Positions 8,165 through 17,471 of a stretch of DNA of 64,000 bases are shown here, one piece after another. The notes under the pieces were generated by a model. That model saw only the letters and a list, made by a program, of their open reading frames with translations. It made no database searches and was not told the DNA's origin. Numbering within the stretch: position 1 is the stretch's first letter; every line of letters begins with the position of its first letter. The stretch spans positions 2,728,001 to 2,792,000 of the forward strand of contig NZ_CP012264.1 of the NCBI RefSeq assembly GCF_001277255.1. Reading direction: 5' to 3'. The translations under genes and the position numbers were made by a program. Origin of the DNA: Cronobacter condimenti 1330 (GTDB lineage: Bacteria; Pseudomonadota; Gammaproteobacteria; Enterobacterales; Enterobacteriaceae).

Positions 8165-9294
8165 TAATATTCTTTCCAGACAACTCTTTTAATGTAATCC
8201 GTATAAGATTGTATGATTCTGACTACTTTATCTGATACATTTGGCATAGCATAATCATTTACTTGTCGTAAAAGTCGTATATTACCGCGAGGCTGGTCCT
8301 CGAGAATATCTAATGCTTGTAAAACTCGGTTGCATTCAAGCCCAACCATCATTACAGAGGCTTCTTCAAAACCTTCAGGCCTTTCATGAGCTTCGCGAAT
8401 ATTTAATGCCGCAAAATTCATAATAGACGATTCTTCAGTAATCGTTCCGCTATCTGATAGCACGGCTTTTGAATTTTTTTGGAGATGATTATAATCGTGA
8501 AACCCTAATGGCTTTAATAACTGAATATTTGTATGGAATTCAATTCCCTGTTCATTAATACGTTTGCGCGTGCGAGGATGAGTCGATACAATTACAGGTA
8601 AATTATATTTCTCAGCAATAGTATTAAGGATATCTGCTAACTTGAATAGTTTCTCCGGAGAGTCAACATTTTCTTCGCGATGCGCACTGACTACGAAAAA
8701 TTTTCCTGCACATAAATTGAGGCGGGAAAGAACATCAGAACTATCAATTTGTGGCATATAATGCGACAGCACTTCAAACATAGGACTGCCCGTTTTTATT
8801 ATTCTGTCTGCGGGGATACCTTCTGCAAGCAGATACTCACGCGCGATATCACTATAAGTCATATTTATATCTGCCGTGTGATCAACAATGCGACGATTAG
8901 TTTCCTCTGGGACACGCTGGTCAAAACACCGGTTGCCGGCTTCCATATGAAAAATTGGTACTTTGCGTCTTTTAGCCGGTATTGCAGAGATGCATGAGTT
9001 AGTATCGCCAAGAATTAGCATTGCTTCTGGATTTTCGCTTTCCAAAACTTCATCGACCTTTATAATCACTTGGCCAATGGTTTCAGCAGCATTTTTCCCT
9101 GCAGCATTTAAAAAATAATCAGGTTTCCTCACGCCTAAGTCATTGAAAAACACTTCATTTAATTCATAATCATAATTTTGCCCAGTGTGAACAATAATGT
9201 GTTCACAATATTGGTCTAATTTGGCTAAAACACGTGACAGGCGGATAATCTCTGGACGAGTTCCTACAACGGACATGACTTTCATTTTGTTCAT
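8164..9294 (-). CDS. fnlC: UDP-N-acetyl-L-fucosamine synthase FnlC (C2 epimerase)
   Basis: FnlC carries out the last step of UDP-L-FucNAc synthesis, epimerising C2 of the UDP-6-deoxy-talosamine-type intermediate. The 376-residue product belongs to the non-hydrolysing UDP-GlcNAc 2-epimerase family. It shows VVGTRPEIIRLSRVL at the N-terminus, HTGQNYDYELN, LGDTNS, HMEAGNRCFDQRVPEE, VSAHREEN and the nucleotide-binding LSDSGTITEESSIM. It is very close to E. coli FnlC. It follows fnlB with a one-base overlap (TAATG), and the three fnl genes form one biosynthetic module. An internal ATG three codons in is possible but not needed. Confidence 0.93.
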   Translation of the reverse strand: MNKMKVMSVVGTRPEIIRLSRVLAKLDQYCEHIIVHTGQNYDYELNEVFFNDLGVRKPDYFLNAAGKNAAETIGQVIIKVDEVLESENPEAMLILGDTNSCISAIPAKRRKVPIFHMEAGNRCFDQRVPEETNRRIVDHTADINMTYSDIAREYLLAEGIPADRIIKTGSPMFEVLSHYMPQIDSSDVLSRLNLCAGKFFVVSAHREENVDSPEKLFKLADILNTIAEKYNLPVIVSTHPRTRKRINEQGIEFHTNIQLLKPLGFHDYNHLQKNSKAVLSDSGTITEESSIMNFAALNIREAHERPEGFEEASVMMVGLECNRVLQALDILEDQPRGNIRLLRQVNDYAMPNVSDKVVRIIQSYTDYIKRVVWKEY

Positions 9295-10397
9295 TACAAT
9301 GGTCTCGCTATTGTGTCTGGTTCTGCACGATTAAAAATTTCATTAGCCCAAAGCATAACAATGAGCTCATCAGAACCTATATTTGTTATATCGTGAGTCC
9401 ATCCCGGCACCGTTTCAACGATTTTATATTCATCAGATGTTACATTGAGTTCATAGCGTTCACCGGTAATGACATGCTCAAATTTAAAACACGCATTACC
9501 ACGAATAACTAAAAACTTTTCGTTTTTAGAATGATGGTAATGACCGCCACGAGTTATGCCAGGATGAGCAGTAAAGAAAGAAAACTGCCCTGCTGACGGT
9601 GTTTTTAGCATTTCACAAAATACACCTCGTGCATCACCATAGGAAGGAACAGTATAAACAAAATTAGCGGGTGAAAAATAACTTAACCAAGTAGAATAAA
9701 GTGCCCTTATAAAACCAGCACCCACCTCTTCAGTTATTAAATTGTTACGACTTTCTTTGAAGCGACTCAGTAATTCAGCAACCTCACCAACAGAGGTTGA
9801 ATATACAGGTGTGACTTTCCTAAAACCATTTTCGCTTTTTCCCTGAAGAAGCTCTATAGCATCGCGGCAAACATCATCAATATAAACGAGATTTACAGCT
9901 GCTGCAGGGTCATTGACTGTTATGTCTAATCCGTGAGAGAGATTATGACAAAAAGTCGCTACAAAAGAGTTGTAATTAGGTTTACACCATTTTCCAAAAA
10001 CATTTGGATAACGGTATATATAATGTGCAGCGCCACTAATTGTTGCATATCGTAAAATATGTTTTTCTGCGGCCGCTTTGCTTAGACCATATGCATTTTT
10101 TTGCTTTGCCTGTATGGAGGAGCTTAGCATAATAGGTATATTTAATTTATTTTTTAGCAATATCTCTATTATAGCTTCAGTAAAATTACCATTTCCTTCA
10201 GCAAACTCCCGTTCATGCTGGGGTCTATTTACTCCGGCAAGATGATATACAAAATCGGCTTGTTTAAGAGCATGTTCAAGCTCTTCAATACTATTTTTAC
10301 GGCTTATTTTTATAAGATCATTGTAGCCCGCCTCCTGCAAGCGAAGGCATAAATTACGGCCGATAAAACCATCGGCTCCCGTTACAACAATTTTCAT
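9294..10397 (-). CDS. fnlB: FnlB, bifunctional epimerase/reductase for UDP-L-FucNAc synthesis
   Basis: FnlB performs the middle steps (C3 epimerisation and C4 reduction) on the keto sugar made by FnlA. The N-terminal part is an extended short-chain dehydrogenase with the Rossmann motif VTGADGFIGRN and a YGLSKAAAEK catalytic Tyr/Lys. The C-terminal 120 residues form a cupin-type domain (ITRGGHYHHSKNEKFLV, ETVPGWTHDITNIG). The ATG at 10397 gives the family N-terminus MKIVVTG and lies one base after the fnlA stop. An in-frame ATG at 10406 would add three residues and overlap fnlA. The product has 367 residues. Confidence 0.92.
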   Translation of the reverse strand: MKIVVTGADGFIGRNLCLRLQEAGYNDLIKISRKNSIEELEHALKQADFVYHLAGVNRPQHEREFAEGNGNFTEAIIEILLKNKLNIPIMLSSSIQAKQKNAYGLSKAAAEKHILRYATISGAAHYIYRYPNVFGKWCKPNYNSFVATFCHNLSHGLDITVNDPAAAVNLVYIDDVCRDAIELLQGKSENGFRKVTPVYSTSVGEVAELLSRFKESRNNLITEEVGAGFIRALYSTWLSYFSPANFVYTVPSYGDARGVFCEMLKTPSAGQFSFFTAHPGITRGGHYHHSKNEKFLVIRGNACFKFEHVITGERYELNVTSDEYKIVETVPGWTHDITNIGSDELIVMLWANEIFNRAEPDTIARPL

Positions 10398-10398
10398 T

Positions 10399-11433
10399 TT
10401 ATGCATCCAATTCGTATTGCTCGCCTGAACGTAAGGCGCGAATGAACGATAGCTTGAGAAGCAACGTTTTCATACCTTCCACATTAAGGCGGGTAGTATT
10501 GTGGGAATTATAATCCTCAACTTCGGAGATGCGACGATCACCTTGCTCAACATATTTACCATAGTTAAGATCGCGCAGATCAGGCGGTACGCGATAATAA
10601 TCACCCATATCAACAGCTGCAATCATTTCCTCACGGCTTAGAAGTGCTTCATATAATTTTTCACCGTGACGGGTACCAATGATATTGATTGAGTGATGCG
10701 TGGCATTTAAAAGCTCTTTGAGTGCAATGGCTAGTGTTTCAATAGTTGCCGCAGGTGCTTTTTGTACAAAAATATCTCCATTACTTCCATGTTCAAAAGC
10801 ATACAGCACGAGATCTACCGCGTCCTCAAGGGTCATCATGAATCGTGTCATGTTGGGATCAGTGATAGTGAGCGGTTGACCAGCTTTAATTAAATCGACA
10901 AATAATGGAATAACAGAACCGCGTGAGGCCATCACGTTTCCATAGCGAGTACCACATATGACAGTTTTGTTAGTATCTACATTACGCGATTTAGCAACCA
11001 TTACTTTTTCCATCATCGCTTTGGATATACCCATAGCGTTAATAGGATAAACAGCTTTATCTGTACTTAAGCATACAACTCGTTTGACTTCATTAGCAAT
11101 CGCCGCTTCGAGAACATTTTCAGTGCCGAGTACGTTAGTCTTCACTGCCTCCATCGGGTGGAATTCACATGAAGGAACTTGTTTAAGTGCTGCCGCATGA
11201 TAAATAAAATCCACTCCACGTGTTGCGTTAAGGATACTGCCATAGTCACGCACATCACCGATATAAAACTTTAGCTTATGATTATTATATTTCTTACGCA
11301 TGTCATCTTGTTTTTTCTCGTCACGAGAAAAAATACGTATTTCTTTTATGTCAGTATCCAGAAAGCGATTTAACACAGCGTTCCCAAAAGATCCGGTTCC
11401 GCCTGTTATTAAAAGTATTTTTTCTTTAAACAT
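10399..11433 (-). CDS. fnlA: FnlA, UDP-GlcNAc 4,6-dehydratase / 5-epimerase
   Basis: FnlA starts UDP-L-FucNAc synthesis by dehydrating and epimerising UDP-GlcNAc to a 4-keto-6-deoxy-L-arabino sugar. The 344-residue product has the NAD-binding motif LLITGGTGSFGNAV near the N-terminus, FIYHAAALKQVP, the catalytic-type segment STDKAVYPINAMGISKAMME and TRFMMTLEDAVDLV. I set the start at 11433, where GAGGG precedes ATG and the protein begins MFKEKILLITGG like its E. coli counterpart. An upstream ATG (11454) would only extend it into the preceding transferase gene. The chosen start overlaps that gene by 8 bases. Confidence 0.94.
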   Translation of the reverse strand: MFKEKILLITGGTGSFGNAVLNRFLDTDIKEIRIFSRDEKKQDDMRKKYNNHKLKFYIGDVRDYGSILNATRGVDFIYHAAALKQVPSCEFHPMEAVKTNVLGTENVLEAAIANEVKRVVCLSTDKAVYPINAMGISKAMMEKVMVAKSRNVDTNKTVICGTRYGNVMASRGSVIPLFVDLIKAGQPLTITDPNMTRFMMTLEDAVDLVLYAFEHGSNGDIFVQKAPAATIETLAIALKELLNATHHSINIIGTRHGEKLYEALLSREEMIAAVDMGDYYRVPPDLRDLNYGKYVEQGDRRISEVEDYNSHNTTRLNVEGMKTLLLKLSFIRALRSGEQYELDA

Positions 11434-12589
11434 TTTTACCCTCATTTTTAACAAGATATTCTTTGATTAGTTCAACTATAGTTTTTACACGTTGTTCCTG
11501 GGAGCCGTATTTCTTGACAATTTTAGTTGCTTTATCAAATCTGCGCTCGATATTTTTATCCTGCATTGCTTGGTATAATGCATCAGCATAAGACTCACTA
11601 TCACCGGATTGGTAATAATACGCATAATCACAACATATAGATCTTGAGAAGTTATAATCTGGAACAACCAGGGGCTTCAGTGTAGCCATAGCTTCGATAT
11701 AGCTTGTTGAAAATACCTCAAGCGCGCTTGGTTGCAGAACAACATCATACTTCGAATAAATGTGTATTGCTTGCGAGTGGGCAAAAGATCCAATATTTTG
11801 GAATAAATCATCAACCCCATGTGTTTTAGCTATATCAAGGATAGTTCTATAATCATCCTGCGAACCAATGGTTAATATTATTTTAAAGTTAGGATTGTAT
11901 TTTTCTTTAAGCAATGCGGCGGCTTTAGGAATCCCTTCGAGATCTTTATGTTTATAGTAAGCTGTAGGCACAAGTATCAGACAAGGCTGCTCATTTGTTT
12001 TATAAAAATTCGGGTCAATTAGTTTATAGTCAAGAAAATCTAAGAAATCTTTTGATACTGAATTATAAATCACATGTATCGGTGCGTTTTTACCAATTAA
12101 TTTTTGCAATTGAAACTTAGAGGCCTCAGTTTGAGCTATCCATACATCAGCTTTCTTTATTTGAATTCTTTGATATAAAGTTTTAAATTTTATTTTTAGC
12201 TGTTCTTTTTTATTCCCATATAACGAATAAGCATAGTCTGAGGCGCCCAGAATATAAGGATTACTGCATCCCATAATGTGGGAAATCGAGAATCGTATAT
12301 AAGCCGGACCTGCTGAAGTATAAACTAATTTTGGCCTTAGTGATTTAACTAAGGCTTTAATTTTCATTCGAGCTAAAAAGGATGATGCAGGAGAATGATA
12401 AGAAACATAAAAAGAATCTTGTACGATCAGTTCTTTCAATTGTTCATATACTTGCGGACTTAATATATAAAACCACTCCAGACCGTACCCTTTATTGTTT
12501 ATAACTTCCTTTATAAAATTTACGCTATTTTGAACACCTCCACCCACCACATTTGTAGAGCAATTAAAAACAATTTTTGTTTTTTTCAT
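11426..12589 (-). CDS. Glycosyltransferase, GT4 type, O-antigen assembly
   Basis: This 387-residue putative glycosyltransferase of unknown donor and acceptor begins MKKTKIVFNCSTNVVGGGVQ, a GT-B type N-terminus with a glycine-rich loop. The C-terminal half has a GT4-like E-x7-E element (EVFSTSYIE) in SALEVFSTSYIEAMATLKP. No membrane segment is evident. The codon use is AT-rich like wzx and wzy. It overlaps fnlA at its 3' end by 8 bases and its start overlaps the preceding transferase gene by one base, so it is part of the same transcript. Context implies it adds one sugar to the undecaprenyl-linked O-unit. No gene symbol is justified. Confidence 0.8.
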   Translation of the reverse strand: MKKTKIVFNCSTNVVGGGVQNSVNFIKEVINNKGYGLEWFYILSPQVYEQLKELIVQDSFYVSYHSPASSFLARMKIKALVKSLRPKLVYTSAGPAYIRFSISHIMGCSNPYILGASDYAYSLYGNKKEQLKIKFKTLYQRIQIKKADVWIAQTEASKFQLQKLIGKNAPIHVIYNSVSKDFLDFLDYKLIDPNFYKTNEQPCLILVPTAYYKHKDLEGIPKAAALLKEKYNPNFKIILTIGSQDDYRTILDIAKTHGVDDLFQNIGSFAHSQAIHIYSKYDVVLQPSALEVFSTSYIEAMATLKPLVVPDYNFSRSICCDYAYYYQSGDSESYADALYQAMQDKNIERRFDKATKIVKKYGSQEQRVKTIVELIKEYLVKNEGKNV

Positions 12590-13746
12590 TATTTGGTCAG
12601 CCTGATAAACTCTTTAAATTTTTTTAAATTTGCGTAGACGGAGTAGTTTTCTTCAAATATTGTTTTCAGCGATGAAGTAATTTGTACTTTTTGTTCTTTA
12701 GCAATATCAATTAAATTATCAACATTCGAATTTGTTGGATGATACTCTATACCCGTGTATTTTATTTCTTCACTTATATCACCAATTGCATTAGTGATTA
12801 CAGGCACCCCATAAGATAGTGCTTCAACATATTTTGATGGAAATCCGGCTTTAGCATATCTCTTATCTTCGCGGAAAAAAACGCAATAATCAATTTTAGA
12901 ATACCATGTAAATACTTCTTGCATTGGTATTCGCCCCAGAAAAACACATACCATATCAAGTTCGTTTTTATTAGCTCTGTAATCAGGATAAAGATTAAGA
13001 AACTGACTCTTATCAATTCCAGCTATATAAAATATTACTTCTGATTGAGCCTTTTTACTGTGTAGCAGCTCCCCAACAAAGCTATCGAGTCTGTCTTTCT
13101 TACCTGGAGATCCTGCATAAAAGAAAATTACTTTATCAGAGGAATTACTTCTGTTCGCCTTACCTTTGTAACTGTCACTCAATGGCGGAATTTTTATAAT
13201 ATTTTTTCTCTCGCTATTATAAAATTGCTCCAGATAAGTTGATATGGCTATTACATTTCTGAATAGTGGATATGCAATATGCATACGACACCAATTTTCT
13301 AAAGCTGCGGCTCCGTACTTACCGCCTATAAGATGTTCGCTTTCATACCATTCTGTTGAATCAAGAATTATTTTTTTATTAAATAGCTTTCCTAGAAGGA
13401 GGACAACTAAAGAAAAAAGGAACGGAGTATTATAAATAATTACATGAGTATATTTTTCTTTATTTAATATCATCCAAGCTACTACTTTCATTCCCATAAA
13501 AAGAAAATTTATGAGCTTTTCTATTTTTGAGCCTTTCTTCTTATCTAGAACAGAGAACGATATATGAGTAGTTTTGTTGTTGACTTTTTTTTCACTATCG
13601 GTCCCTTGTTCCCACCCACCTACATAGATACTTTCGCATTCATCAATAAGCTCTAACATATCAACTATTTTGTGAACTCTTTTCCCAGCAGCATCCATAT
13701 CAGGGAATCTAAACATCCCTGTATAAAAAATTTTAAATCCGCCCAT
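12589..13746 (-). CDS. Glycosyltransferase, GT-B fold, O-antigen assembly
   Basis: This 385-residue putative glycosyltransferase of unknown specificity has an N-terminal domain beginning MGGFKIFYTGMFRFPDMDAA. A hydrophobic patch around residues 84-118 (FLFMGMKVVAWMI, FLFSLVVLLLGKLF) may associate with the membrane. The C-terminal donor domain shows VIFFYAGSPGKKDRLDSF and GFPSKYVEALSYGVPVITN. It begins one base after the wzy stop. With WbuB and the next gene it is one of three transferases in the cluster, which is compatible with a four-sugar repeat started by a housekeeping initiator such as WecA. That repeat size is inference. Confidence 0.78.
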   Translation of the reverse strand: MGGFKIFYTGMFRFPDMDAAGKRVHKIVDMLELIDECESIYVGGWEQGTDSEKKVNNKTTHISFSVLDKKKGSKIEKLINFLFMGMKVVAWMILNKEKYTHVIIYNTPFLFSLVVLLLGKLFNKKIILDSTEWYESEHLIGGKYGAAALENWCRMHIAYPLFRNVIAISTYLEQFYNSERKNIIKIPPLSDSYKGKANRSNSSDKVIFFYAGSPGKKDRLDSFVGELLHSKKAQSEVIFYIAGIDKSQFLNLYPDYRANKNELDMVCVFLGRIPMQEVFTWYSKIDYCVFFREDKRYAKAGFPSKYVEALSYGVPVITNAIGDISEEIKYTGIEYHPTNSNVDNLIDIAKEQKVQITSSLKTIFEENYSVYANLKKFKEFIRLTK

Positions 13747-14865
13747 TTAATTAACCTCTCTACTTCTTTTAAAATTCATATACATGCTTAAACCTAAAAT
13801 CTGTAATACAGGAAAGAAAAGTATAAAATATCGCAAGTTAATAGTCGGGTTAAATAGCCAGATGCCAAAAAAAGCATTTATCATTGCGAGTAAATATTTT
13901 TCTTTTTGCCCCATATAAAATTTATAATTAATTATTGAATTAATTATAAAAGGACTAAGAAAAAATAAAAACAGCACCTGAGGTATGTTTTTAAACCTGC
14001 CTACATCAATGCCATTATCCTCAATAAAGTTAAAGGAAATAATCGCATCATGAACATATTGAATAGCGCGAATCGGATTTAGTAGTAACGAGCCAATATA
14101 ATAATTTCTATTTATATTATAAACCAAATAACTCATCCCATCTGATAATGTTGATTCATTAAAAAATTCCGTCTGGTATTTTGCTAACACTCCGTTAATC
14201 AGAGATAAGAAAACATACGCAATAAGAAATTTTAACAGATGTTTTTTATTCCCAATGATAAAAAAGAAATAAAGCAGAAGTAGTGCTGGTAGCTGAAAGC
14301 GAATCAAAGCAGATAAAAGCACTAATATAAAAAATGAGCCCCATTTTTTGCTTATAGAAAAACTAACAGCTAATAATACTATCAATATGGTAAATGAATC
14401 TTTATTAATTAATTGTGCGAAATAAATCAATGGAGTCATCAGAAAAAAACTTAGCGAAAACGAAGAGTCCAAGCCGAGTTTTTTTACAATTGATGAATAC
14501 ACTTTCAATGAATAAAACAGGACACACAAATTCACAATAAGCGAGAGTGATTCATAAGATATATTTATATTAAGTGCGTTTAAGAAGCTGTTTATGCAGT
14601 AATATAATAAGGAAATGCCGAAGTTGTTATTTAACCCTGAGAAGCTTATCCAGTCCCCCGTATCTTTAATGTCTTCAATGTAACTTAGATACACATAATG
14701 ATCATGTATATTTACGGGATAAAGCCATCCCTTCACAGGTTCATATGTAAATCCGTTATCATATACAAAAAATAAAAAATAGAGTAAGCTGCCAAAACAA
14801 AATAATAGGAAAAGATAGTATCTAAATATTATAGAATACTTATAGCTACTTTGATAATGTGTCAT
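13747..14865 (-). CDS. wzy: O-antigen polymerase Wzy
   Basis: This 372-residue, very hydrophobic protein has about ten predicted membrane segments and one larger hydrophilic stretch in the middle (about residues 213-275). That topology is typical of Wzy, which joins flipped O-units in the periplasm. Wzy proteins share almost no sequence, so the call rests on topology, position between wzx and the transferases, and the absence of another polymerase candidate in the cluster. The gene is strongly AT-rich, a sign of lateral origin. It starts 4 bases after wzx and abuts the next gene. Its sequence is expected to define a serotype. Confidence 0.82.
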   Translation of the reverse strand: MTHYQSSYKYSIIFRYYLFLLFCFGSLLYFLFFVYDNGFTYEPVKGWLYPVNIHDHYVYLSYIEDIKDTGDWISFSGLNNNFGISLLYYCINSFLNALNINISYESLSLIVNLCVLFYSLKVYSSIVKKLGLDSSFSLSFFLMTPLIYFAQLINKDSFTILIVLLAVSFSISKKWGSFFILVLLSALIRFQLPALLLLYFFFIIGNKKHLLKFLIAYVFLSLINGVLAKYQTEFFNESTLSDGMSYLVYNINRNYYIGSLLLNPIRAIQYVHDAIISFNFIEDNGIDVGRFKNIPQVLFLFFLSPFIINSIINYKFYMGQKEKYLLAMINAFFGIWLFNPTINLRYFILFFPVLQILGLSMYMNFKRSREVN

Positions 14866-14869
14866 GTTG

Positions 14870-16159
14870 CTACTTTATCCATAAATAGGTTGTGATAACG
14901 CTTATAAAACAAAAAACAACATATCCATGACAATATTTCATATTAAATTTCATGGGGTAAAGCTTTTCTGAAACTATCCATGTTGAATAAGTAAGCAATA
15001 TATTTGATATGAATATAGCAAAAGCTACACCCATGAGCCCCCACGTAAGACCGGCAATAATCATCAGAACAAATAAAACGATTGTATTAATTACATAGAT
15101 GTAAGATATATATTTGGTCTTTTCGCTTAATTTTATCCCTGCATCAACCATTTCTTTCACGACCAGGAGAGAAGTAGCAGCGATCATAATATAAGTTGGT
15201 TGCTGCGCCTCCGCGTATGATTGAGGTATAAAGAACCGAAAAATTATCCATGTAATAATGAATAATAAAACGGTTACAATAGGTAATATACATAAGACCA
15301 AATTAAATATTTTTCTTATATTTTCAAGAGCATTTTTATTTTTTTCATCATAGAGTAAAGGATACCATACCATACAGAATGCACTTACGCCCACAAGCAT
15401 AAGTGTAGCTATTTTAGTTGATAGCGCAAATATACCGATGACTGCTTGCGTGAATATTATGTATAGAATAAAACGATTGCCATATTGTGCTATTACACTT
15501 GCAATTCTACCAGGCAATTGAGGAAGTGAAAATTGGAGTAATTTTCTCAAATCTACACGATTCATTTTTACTAATAATTCTTTTCGTAAAATTATCATTG
15601 CCGCAATCAAAGAAACTAAATACGAAATTAGCAATGCGAAAAAATAGCCTTTGATACCACTTTTTAAAATAATTATTTCTAAACAAGCCAAGCCTGCGAA
15701 CGAAGTTGTTTGCAATATATTTATAAAAACCACAAGCTTAACAGGTCGTCCATATCTAATAACTAAGCCGTTAATTACATGTAAATTAGCAAGTAAAACG
15801 CACCCCCCTGAGAGACTCAATTCAATATATGCTGAATTACCTAATGATAGTAATGATGATGTCACAGGCATTAGTGCCAAATAAAAGGTACTAGTTAGCA
15901 GCGATAATGCAAGCACGCCCAAAAACGCAGTCTTAGGAATGGCTTTACTCTGATGAAAATATCTTTGCACGGCAGTATCTAACTGACACATGCCAAATAC
16001 CATAAATATATTATACAATGATAGTATTAATTCTAGCCTGCCCATTTCTTGTGGAGCGAGGTAATGTGTAAAAAGGGGAGTTAACAGAAACGGCAATAAT
16101 CTAGAAATGCCTGAGACAAAAAGAAAAACAACCATTTCTCGTATGAACTTAGTGATCAT
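14870..16159 (-). CDS. wzx: O-antigen flippase Wzx
   Basis: This 429-residue polytopic membrane protein of the polysaccharide transporter (MOP) superfamily has about twelve predicted hydrophobic segments. The N-terminus MITKFIREMVVFLFVSGISRLLPFLLTPLF is of the form seen in O-unit flippases, with repeated Ser/Gly-Pro-rich helices. It moves the undecaprenyl-PP-linked O-unit from the cytoplasmic to the periplasmic face of the inner membrane. It is the first gene after the JUMPstart leader and thus the first of the O-antigen transcript. The coding sequence is AT-rich compared with galF and gnd. Family assignment is firm; substrate is inferred from context. Confidence 0.9.
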   Translation of the reverse strand: MITKFIREMVVFLFVSGISRLLPFLLTPLFTHYLAPQEMGRLELILSLYNIFMVFGMCQLDTAVQRYFHQSKAIPKTAFLGVLALSLLTSTFYLALMPVTSSLLSLGNSAYIELSLSGGCVLLANLHVINGLVIRYGRPVKLVVFINILQTTSFAGLACLEIIILKSGIKGYFFALLISYLVSLIAAMIILRKELLVKMNRVDLRKLLQFSLPQLPGRIASVIAQYGNRFILYIIFTQAVIGIFALSTKIATLMLVGVSAFCMVWYPLLYDEKNKNALENIRKIFNLVLCILPIVTVLLFIITWIIFRFFIPQSYAEAQQPTYIMIAATSLLVVKEMVDAGIKLSEKTKYISYIYVINTIVLFVLMIIAGLTWGLMGVAFAIFISNILLTYSTWIVSEKLYPMKFNMKYCHGYVVFCFISVITTYLWIK

Positions 16160-16200
16160 TTTTGAATTTTCTAAATATGATTTTTAATGTAAATGAACAA

Positions 16201-16240
16201 GCACGCTACCGCCCCTGGCTCAACAGCTACCAGTCAACTG
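16201..16240 (-). promoter_or_regulatory. JUMPstart element with ops site, O-antigen leader
   Basis: On the minus strand this 40-base segment matches the JUMPstart consensus found before enteric polysaccharide operons. It contains the ops core GGCGGTAGCGTG at 16202-16213. In E. coli the ops element pauses RNA polymerase and recruits the antiterminator RfaH. It lies 42 bases upstream of wzx, so transcription of the whole O-antigen cluster is probably RfaH-dependent. Confidence 0.92.
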
Positions 16241-16310
16241 AAGACACTAATATGAAGGTATAAGCGTCTGTCTGATAATCAAATTATCGTAGTAATGAAT
16301 GACAGATCGC

Positions 16311-16391
16311 GACTAACAAAAAAAACGAAACGGCAGTGAGTCTGTCGAGTATAAATGCTTATCAACCCGAATGCTCAACTGCCGTTTTATC
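16311..16391 (-). terminator. Probable terminator of galF with a long loop
   Basis: On the minus strand, AAAACGGCAGTTGAG (16374-16388) pairs with CTCACTGCCGTTT (16328-16340) across a 33-base loop. A T-rich run follows (complement of 16314-16326). The arms pair over about 12 positions with one bulge. It lies between the galF stop and the JUMPstart leader, so it could separate galF from the O-antigen transcript. The long loop makes it less certain than a standard terminator. Confidence 0.5.
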
Positions 16392-16435
16392 AAAGGCTAT
16401 CCTGCCTGTATAGCGTTCCGCGCAGAACGACTGGA

Positions 16436-17326
16436 TTACGCCAGCAGTTTCTTGATGCTCTCGCGGAACTTCTGCCCTTCTTTCAGGTTACGCAGGCCAT
16501 AGTTTACAAACGCCTTCATGTAACCCATTTTCTTACCGCAATCATAGCTGTCGCCGGTCATCAGCATCGCTTCAACAGGCTGGTCCTCGTTGAGACGCGC
16601 AATGGCATCGGTCAACTGAATACGGCCCCAGGCCCCAGGCTCTGTCTTCGCAAGCTCATCCCATACATCGGCAGAAAGCACATAGCGGCCAACCGCCATC
16701 AGATCAGAGTTGAGTGTCTGCGGCTGGTCTGGCTTCTCAATAAAATCAACGATACGGCTGATTTTACCTTCGGTATCCAGTGCATCTTGCGTAGTGATGA
16801 CAGAATATTCAGAAAGATCGCCTGCCATACGTTTTGCGAGTACCTGACTGCGACCATTTTCCTGGAAGCGCGCAATCATTGCGGCCAGGTTATAACGCAG
16901 CGGGTCGGCAGACGCGGCATCAATAATCACGTCAGGCAGTACAACCACAAACGGGTTATCGCCAATGATTGGGCGTGCGCACAGAATTGAGTGGCCAAGA
17001 CCCAGCGGCTGCGCCTGACGCACGTTCATGATAGTCACGCCCGGCGGGCAGATAGACTGCACTTCTGCAAGAAGCTGACGCTTCACACGCTGTTCAAGCA
17101 GCGCTTCGAGCTCGTAGGAGGTGTCGAAGTGGTTCTCAACCGCGTTTTTGGAGGAGTGAGTGACCAGTACAATTTCCTTGATTCCCGCCGCTACGATTTC
17201 GTCGACGATATACTGAATCATCGGCTTATCGACAATCGGTAGCATCTCCTTCGGAATAGCCTTAGTGGCTGGCAGCATATGCATGCCGAGCCCGGCTACC
17301 GGGATGACTGCTTTTAAATTAATCAT
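16436..17326 (-). CDS. galF: GalF, UTP-glucose-1-phosphate uridylyltransferase subunit homologue
   Basis: GalF is a paralogue of GalU, the enzyme that makes UDP-glucose, and is thought to modulate GalU. The 296-residue product begins MINLKAVIPVAGLGMHMLPA. The nucleotidyltransferase signature is partly altered (GLGMHMLPATKAIPKEML), as in E. coli GalF. It also has EKPDQPQT and GDSYDCGKKMGYM. An in-frame GTG at 17338 exists, but the ATG at 17326 has GGGAGAG in front and matches the family N-terminus. galF is the conserved border between the O-antigen and colanic acid loci. Confidence 0.95.
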   Translation of the reverse strand: MINLKAVIPVAGLGMHMLPATKAIPKEMLPIVDKPMIQYIVDEIVAAGIKEIVLVTHSSKNAVENHFDTSYELEALLEQRVKRQLLAEVQSICPPGVTIMNVRQAQPLGLGHSILCARPIIGDNPFVVVLPDVIIDAASADPLRYNLAAMIARFQENGRSQVLAKRMAGDLSEYSVITTQDALDTEGKISRIVDFIEKPDQPQTLNSDLMAVGRYVLSADVWDELAKTEPGAWGRIQLTDAIARLNEDQPVEAMLMTGDSYDCGKKMGYMKAFVNYGLRNLKEGQKFRESIKKLLA

Positions 17327-17471
17327 TTTCTCTCCCACCTCAAAAGGTTGATGAATTATAGTCGTTTACCGGTCATTAGCCAGTATGAATTTATCAATGG
17401 CACCAGAGCCATAGCCCCGCGACTCTCAGGGAAAGTGGTTATACCTTCTATGAATTCATACCGTTAATCGC

